Origin: Pseudobdellovibrionaceae bacterium
GTDB lineage: Bacteria > Bdellovibrionota > UBA1018 > UBA6935
Direction of reading: 5' to 3'
DNA length: 59,350 nt
Assembly: GCA_002722705.1 (NCBI GenBank)
Contig: PBMP01000033.1
Coordinates: 1 to 59,350, forward strand
Shown in pieces: positions 55,614-59,350 of this stretch (the first letter of the stretch is position 1; each line of letters begins with the position of its first letter). The translations under genes were made by a program, and so were the position numbers. The notes under the pieces were generated by a model. That model made no database searches, had not been told where the DNA came from, and worked only from the letters and a program-made list of their open reading frames with translations.

Positions 55614-57281
55614 TTACCAATCTAAATAAGTCGAAAATAAACGACTTGCATCAACAACCCCCTGTCCATCACTGAGACTTGAAAAAAGCACAGTCGTCAT
55701 CCTATTCGGAAATGGACTTGGCTTAATGACATGAAGTCCATCATGTTTTCGTAAACTCTTAAGAATAAGCCGTTTTACTTCAGGAGCAGATAAGTGAGGA
55801 TATTGACTCCATAAGAGAGCTGCGACTCCAGAAACAACAGGAGCGGCCATACTTGTTCCTGAGAGAACCCCGTAGCCATGGGGAACAGTTGATAAAATAT
55901 CTTTTCCTGGAGCAAATAAATCAACTGTAGTTTGTCCATAGTTTGAAAATGATGCGACTAAAGATGCGTCATTTTTTAAAGTATTCGCACCGACTCCGAT
56001 CCAGTGAGATTTTAAATCAGGTTCATCAGAAACGTTGGGAAAAAGAGATACTTCATCTGTGTTTTCACTTAAATTTCCAGCAGAATGAACGATTAAAACA
56101 TCATGATTTTTTGCATAACGAATTGCTTCTTGTACTTTTTTTGAAAAAAGTGACTTATGCTTTCCAAAGCTCATATTAATAATACGAGCACCTTGATCAA
56201 CCGCATATTTAATTCCAAAATAAACATCTTTATCTGCCTCGTCTCCATACGGAACAACTCTTACAGGAAGAATTTGAACAGACTCTGCCACCCCCTTAAT
56301 TCCAATCCCATTATTTCTTTCTGCAGCAATAATTCCAGCCACATGAGTTCCATGCTGAGTATAGTCTCCGCTGACAATTGAATTTCCGTAAAAAGGATTT
56401 GAAAAATCACTCAAATCATCACCCAACACTTTTTCTCTCGGATCCTTATCGAAAGAATATAAAACTTCTGAGTACATTTTCATCTTTTTTATAGATTCAA
56501 TAAGATCTTTAATAGAACCGATGTCATGTTTTACGAAAAGCTCATACATTGAAGTTCTTACATTTATAAAATCCAAATTGAGAGATTTAAAATGTAACAA
56601 ATCTTTTTCTGTTATTTCTTCAAAATTTTTATTTATGTTTTTTTTAATTTTCAAAAAGTAGTTTCTTAATTTGATTTTAAGATGAACTAACTCTTTTTCT
56701 TTTTCCTGATAAAATTTCTGTTTAGACAAAATTAAATCATAGAGTTCTTTTTTTTCCTCTTTTTCAGAATTTGATAACCCAACTGTTTTTTCTTTTTTTT
56801 CAAGAAAACGATAAACACGAACAATTTCTAAATGAGCGAATTCAAAATTAATCGGTCGTCCTTGAGAGTCAACTGTTCCAACAAAATTCCATCCATGAAC
56901 GTCATCAATATAACCATTGTGATCATCATCCTTACCATTTCCTGGAATTTCTCGAGGGTTCGTCCATATTTTATTTTTTAGATCTTCATGATCGATCGAT
57001 ACCCCTGAATCTAAAACTGCAACAAGTATAGGTTGAGTATTTTTTAGATAACCTCGTGAATAAATTTCTTCAACCGCCGCACCTTCTACTCCTTGAACAG
57101 GAGACTTTAAAAACCAACCTGTATTTTCAGAAGAAAGATGAGAAGCTTCGAATTTTAAAGACTCTCCCTGAGGATTCATTAGAATAATCTTTTGGACTTG
57201 AAGAGGAGGCCGAACAGGTTCTAGAGAAGATCCGCATCCTACAAAAAAAAGAAAAGATAATGCAGCGAAGTATTTATTCAT
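55614..57281 (-). CDS. subtilisin-like (S8) serine protease, lipoprotein
   Basis: ATG 57281 is preferred because it begins a lipoprotein signal peptide (MNKYFAALSFLFFVGC, lipobox FVGC); the frame extends to 57323. About 555 residues. The catalytic triad is present: Asp in VAVLDSGVSIDHEDL (about 91), His in HGTHVAGIIAA (about 310) and Ser in SGTSMAAPVVSGVAA (about 480). The Asp-to-His distance is roughly 220 residues rather than the usual few tens, because of an inserted Lys/Glu-rich, coiled-coil-like segment (about 150-290). The insertion could control activation or partner binding. The gene is divergent from the kinase gene. Confidence 0.9.
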   Translation of the reverse strand: MNKYFAALSFLFFVGCGSSLEPVRPPLQVQKIILMNPQGESLKFEASHLSSENTGWFLKSPVQGVEGAAVEEIYSRGYLKNTQPILVAVLDSGVSIDHEDLKNKIWTNPREIPGNGKDDDHNGYIDDVHGWNFVGTVDSQGRPINFEFAHLEIVRVYRFLEKKEKTVGLSNSEKEEKKELYDLILSKQKFYQEKEKELVHLKIKLRNYFLKIKKNINKNFEEITEKDLLHFKSLNLDFINVRTSMYELFVKHDIGSIKDLIESIKKMKMYSEVLYSFDKDPREKVLGDDLSDFSNPFYGNSIVSGDYTQHGTHVAGIIAAERNNGIGIKGVAESVQILPVRVVPYGDEADKDVYFGIKYAVDQGARIINMSFGKHKSLFSKKVQEAIRYAKNHDVLIVHSAGNLSENTDEVSLFPNVSDEPDLKSHWIGVGANTLKNDASLVASFSNYGQTTVDLFAPGKDILSTVPHGYGVLSGTSMAAPVVSGVAALLWSQYPHLSAPEVKRLILKSLRKHDGLHVIKPSPFPNRMTTVLFSSLSDGQGVVDASRLFSTYLDW

Positions 57282-57385
57282 GGACTTCAAATGACACCCA
57301 ACATAAAACATGGCAATACGCACCGCATTATAATAAGAGCGAGTTTCATTTGCGTCTTTAATTATTTCTCGAGAAGATAAGAGGG

Positions 57386-58114
57386 ATGAAACAAAAAATT
57401 ACTGCATTTAATTTTTCTCCGGGGAAAGTCCTCAACTCTAAATACGAAGTGATTCAACCACTTGGCTCCGGATGGGAAAGCGAAGTTTATCTTGTCAGAG
57501 AAATTGGGACAGGTATAGAAAGGACTGCAAAATTCTTTTTTCCGATCAGAAATGTAAAAAATAAGACCGCAAATCTCACAGCGAAAAGGTTTCACACTCT
57601 TAGAAACTGTCCTATTTTAATCCGGTACCATACTCAAGAAATTCTCCGATTTAAAAACACAATGATTACCTTTTTAGTATCAGAATATATCGAAGGTGAA
57701 GTTCTGGAGGCGTTCATCAAAAGACAACCTGGAAAGAAACTCCCTCCATTTCAGGCACTTCACCTTCTCTACGCTCTTGCATCAGGTCTTACCCCCGTTC
57801 ATCAACTAAAGGAATATCATGGAGATATTCATACCGAAAATATTATTGTTCAAAGCTACGGTCTTTACTTTGACCTTAAAGTCCTCGATCTCCACCATTG
57901 GGAATTTGCAAAAAAAGAGAATATCAAAGATGACGTTTGCGATATGATTCGAGTTTTTTACGATGTCCTTGGAGGAGCAAAGACTTATTCAAAAATGCCT
58001 CCAGTAATTAAACAAATTTGTTGTGGACTAAAAAGAAACCTAATTCTTTCAAAATTTAAAAACGCAGGTCATCTGAAAAGCTACCTAGAAACAATGAGGT
58101 GGGACTCCCCATGA
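57386..58114 (+). CDS. Ser/Thr protein kinase-like protein
   Basis: A 242-residue compact kinase fold. A nucleotide loop LGSGWESEVYLV (about 26-37) lacks the third glycine, followed by a lysine in RTAKFFF (Lys49). The catalytic loop HGDIHTEN (145-152) keeps Asp and Asn but has the HGD form, and the DFG position reads DLH (Asp168). ATP and magnesium residues are therefore retained, and activity is likely. There is no membrane segment or sensor domain. Its TGA overlaps the ATG of a PP2C phosphatase gene (58111-58114). Together they look like a kinase-phosphatase signalling switch. Confidence 0.8.
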   Translation: MKQKITAFNFSPGKVLNSKYEVIQPLGSGWESEVYLVREIGTGIERTAKFFFPIRNVKNKTANLTAKRFHTLRNCPILIRYHTQEILRFKNTMITFLVSEYIEGEVLEAFIKRQPGKKLPPFQALHLLYALASGLTPVHQLKEYHGDIHTENIIVQSYGLYFDLKVLDLHHWEFAKKENIKDDVCDMIRVFYDVLGGAKTYSKMPPVIKQICCGLKRNLILSKFKNAGHLKSYLETMRWDSP

Positions 58115-58917
58115 AATCTAAAATCTATTCTTTTCTAAACGAAGAAGCAGAAGAATTCAAAAAAGCATCTCTTCGTTTTGGAGAAGCGATTTATTACACT
58201 CGTAAATGCCCAGGATCACAAAAAGAAAATGGCGATTCGTTAGTGATCATTGATATGGATGAAACGACTGTTTTATTACTCGCTGACGGAGCCGGTGGAA
58301 CCCCAGGAGGGAATAAAGCTTCTAAAGAAATTTTAGAAATCATGAGTTCCGAAATCACTTCAGCAAAAAACACTGAGGAGGTTACCACCAAAGTCCTCAA
58401 TGGTTTTCAAAAAGCAAATGATCACCTCCTTTCGCAAAAAACAGGAGCAGCAAGCACTTTATCGGTCGTAGAAATCCAATCAGAATCTATTCGACCTTAT
58501 CATGCAGGGGATTCTCCAATCCTGATTGTGGGACAAAAAGGAAAAAGAAAACTGCTCACCACAGTCCATTCAGTCACCGGATTTGCAGTTGAAGCGGGCC
58601 TCCTTGCCGAAGACGAAGCCCTTTCTCATGAAGAAAATCACCTTCTATTGAATTTCGTAGGAAATGCTCAAATGAGAGTAGAAGTTGGTTCACCTCAATC
58701 TTTTGACCCATTAGATAGACTATTTATCTGCTCAGATGGAGTCTCTGATAATCTTGCTTATGAGGAAATTGAAGAACTCGTGCGAAAAGGAGACCTCATC
58801 AGTTGTGCGAAAGAATTAGTGAAAATCCTAGAAAAACGGATGGAAGACTCAAAATCTAAGTTCCACAAGCCCGATGACTACTCATTTATCTTATTTTCAC
58901 CTGAAAAATCGAACTAG
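58111..58917 (+). CDS. PP2C-family protein phosphatase
   Basis: A 268-residue cytoplasmic phosphatase of the PPM/PP2C type. Residues near 37-58 hold the metal-binding NGDSLVIIDMD...LADGAGG pattern. The mid-domain motifs are GAASTLSVVEIQ (about 113-124) and HAGDSPILIVGQKG (about 134-147), and the late DGVSDN (about 209-214) is the second metal motif. ATG 58111 is preferred because it forms an ATGA overlap with the kinase stop; the frame is open from 58099. As the immediate partner of the kinase gene it most likely reverses phosphorylation of the same targets. Confidence 0.88.
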   Translation: MKSKIYSFLNEEAEEFKKASLRFGEAIYYTRKCPGSQKENGDSLVIIDMDETTVLLLADGAGGTPGGNKASKEILEIMSSEITSAKNTEEVTTKVLNGFQKANDHLLSQKTGAASTLSVVEIQSESIRPYHAGDSPILIVGQKGKRKLLTTVHSVTGFAVEAGLLAEDEALSHEENHLLLNFVGNAQMRVEVGSPQSFDPLDRLFICSDGVSDNLAYEEIEELVRKGDLISCAKELVKILEKRMEDSKSKFHKPDDYSFILFSPEKSN

Positions 58918-58971
58918 TCTCTTGCCAGATCGACCGTATGTGAGGTAGCTTAGCGTTCTTCGTTTATTCGT

Positions 58972-59048
58972 GGCACCGTAGCTCAGTTGGATAGAGCACG
59001 AGCCTTCTAAGCTTGGGGTCGCAGGTTCGAATCCTGCCGGTGTCACCA
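58972..59048 (+). tRNA. tRNA-Arg (anticodon UCU)
   Basis: A 77-base gene with a complete cloverleaf: acceptor GGCACCG pairs with CGGTGTC (one G-U), D arm GCTC...GAGC, anticodon stem CGAGC/GCTTG around loop CTTCTAA (anticodon TCT) and a T arm with GGTTCGAATCC. The 3' CCA is encoded. It reads AGA codons, which are abundant here. Confidence 0.96.
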
Positions 59049-59125
59049 TTATCTTATTGATTTTAAGGGGTTTTTTCAATATTGCCTCAGAGAAGTTTTT
59101 CAGGTAATAAACGTTGAATACCAGT

Positions 59126-59210
59126 GCGGAAATGGTGGAATTGGTAGACACGCTAGATTTAGGATCTAGTGCCGCGAGGCGTGGAGGTTCAAGTCCTCTT
59201 TTCCGCACCA
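59126..59210 (+). tRNA. tRNA-Leu (anticodon UAG)
   Basis: An 85-base gene: acceptor GCGGAAA pairs with TTTCCGC, anticodon stem CTAGA/TCTAG around loop TTTAGGA (anticodon TAG), a long variable arm (GCCGCGAGGC), a T arm with GGTTCAAGTCC and an encoded CCA. The long variable arm is the class II form expected for leucine. It lies 77 bases after the tRNA-Arg. Confidence 0.96.
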
Positions 59211-59219
59211 TCTTTTAAA

Positions 59220-59347
59220 GACTCTACCCGATCCGTGGTGGGTGCTACCAATCAAACCCTTAGAAACAAGCATTCAATACTCTGACTCTACCCGATCCGT
59301 GGTGGGTGCTACCAATCAAACCCTTAGAAACAAGCATTCAATACTCT
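59220..59347. repeat. two perfect copies of a 64-bp tandem repeat at the window edge
   Basis: Unit GACTCTACCCGATCCGTGG... runs 59220-59283 and again 59284-59347 without a mismatch, nine bases after the tRNA-Leu gene. No open frame and no strong hairpin were seen inside the unit. The array may continue beyond the window or be an assembly end artefact. Confidence 0.9.
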
Positions 59348-59350
59348 TAA

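Noticed and set aside
58897..59211. 104-codon minus-strand open frame over the two tRNA genes
   Set aside because: It is antisense to both tRNAs and begins with the usual pseudo-peptide made from tRNA sequence; no independent support.

Overview
The window is an AT-rich bacterial chromosome segment. It holds about 48 protein genes, two tRNAs, no rRNA, no CRISPR array and no recognisable insertion sequence. The gene content points to a Gram-negative bacterium related to Bdellovibrionota/Oligoflexia or old-style Deltaproteobacteria. The signs are a TIGR02147-type regulator, many lipoproteins and secreted proteins of unknown function, a Pal/YbgF envelope block, a FadL-like porin, a UshA-like multihaem cytochrome and a matrixin with a C-terminal membrane anchor. 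The taxon is an inference. The left edge cuts recG; the right edge falls in a 64-bp tandem repeat just after two tRNA genes, so it may be a real or assembly repeat boundary.

Layout. 1-7.6 kb: recG (partial), then a TIGR02147 regulator coupled to three exported proteins, one with an HExxH motif, then an alpha/beta hydrolase. 7.75-10.1 kb: a secreted protein with a 9-bp (Val-Asp-Pro) repeat linker, closed by a bidirectional terminator. 10.1-14.6 kb (minus): three overlapping genes, namely a RelA/SpoT-like nucleotidyltransferase, a FAD oxidoreductase and a large FAD/Fe-S oxidoreductase. 14.7-26.2 kb: housekeeping and envelope genes (pgpA, recA, alaS, a peptide-binding lipoprotein, an HD-GYP protein) among secreted unknowns. 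alaS is interrupted by an in-frame TAA. 26.4-30.9 kb: a FlgT-C-like protein, ssb, then pal, a DUF4398-like lipoprotein, ybgF/cpoB and a tetrahaem cytochrome. 31-37 kb: tsaD-rsmA-fadL-like-smpB-acyl-CoA ligase, then rpoZ. 37-44 kb (minus): lon, a lipoprotein, an AMIN-like protein, a matrixin, an anchored partner and a KirBac channel. 44-47.4 kb: an ABC importer with a double-length permease, an ATPase and a separately encoded AAA_assoc_C protein. 47.4-59 kb: a gluzincin lipoprotein with a separately encoded, TAA-interrupted propeptide-like protein, ilvA, a metallophosphoesterase, a sterol-desaturase-family protein, a subtilase, a kinase/PP2C pair and the tRNAs.

The most interesting items are: (1) the RelA/SpoT-like plus redox operon; (2) two coherent genes, alaS and the propeptide gene, each split by one in-frame TAA; (3) the split-propeptide metalloprotease; (4) the ABC importer with a fused permease, a split-off C-terminal domain and no local binding protein; (5) a terminator-like hairpin inside the signal-peptide region of the gene after pal; and (6) a degenerate 5'-nucleotidase domain joined to four haem sites.
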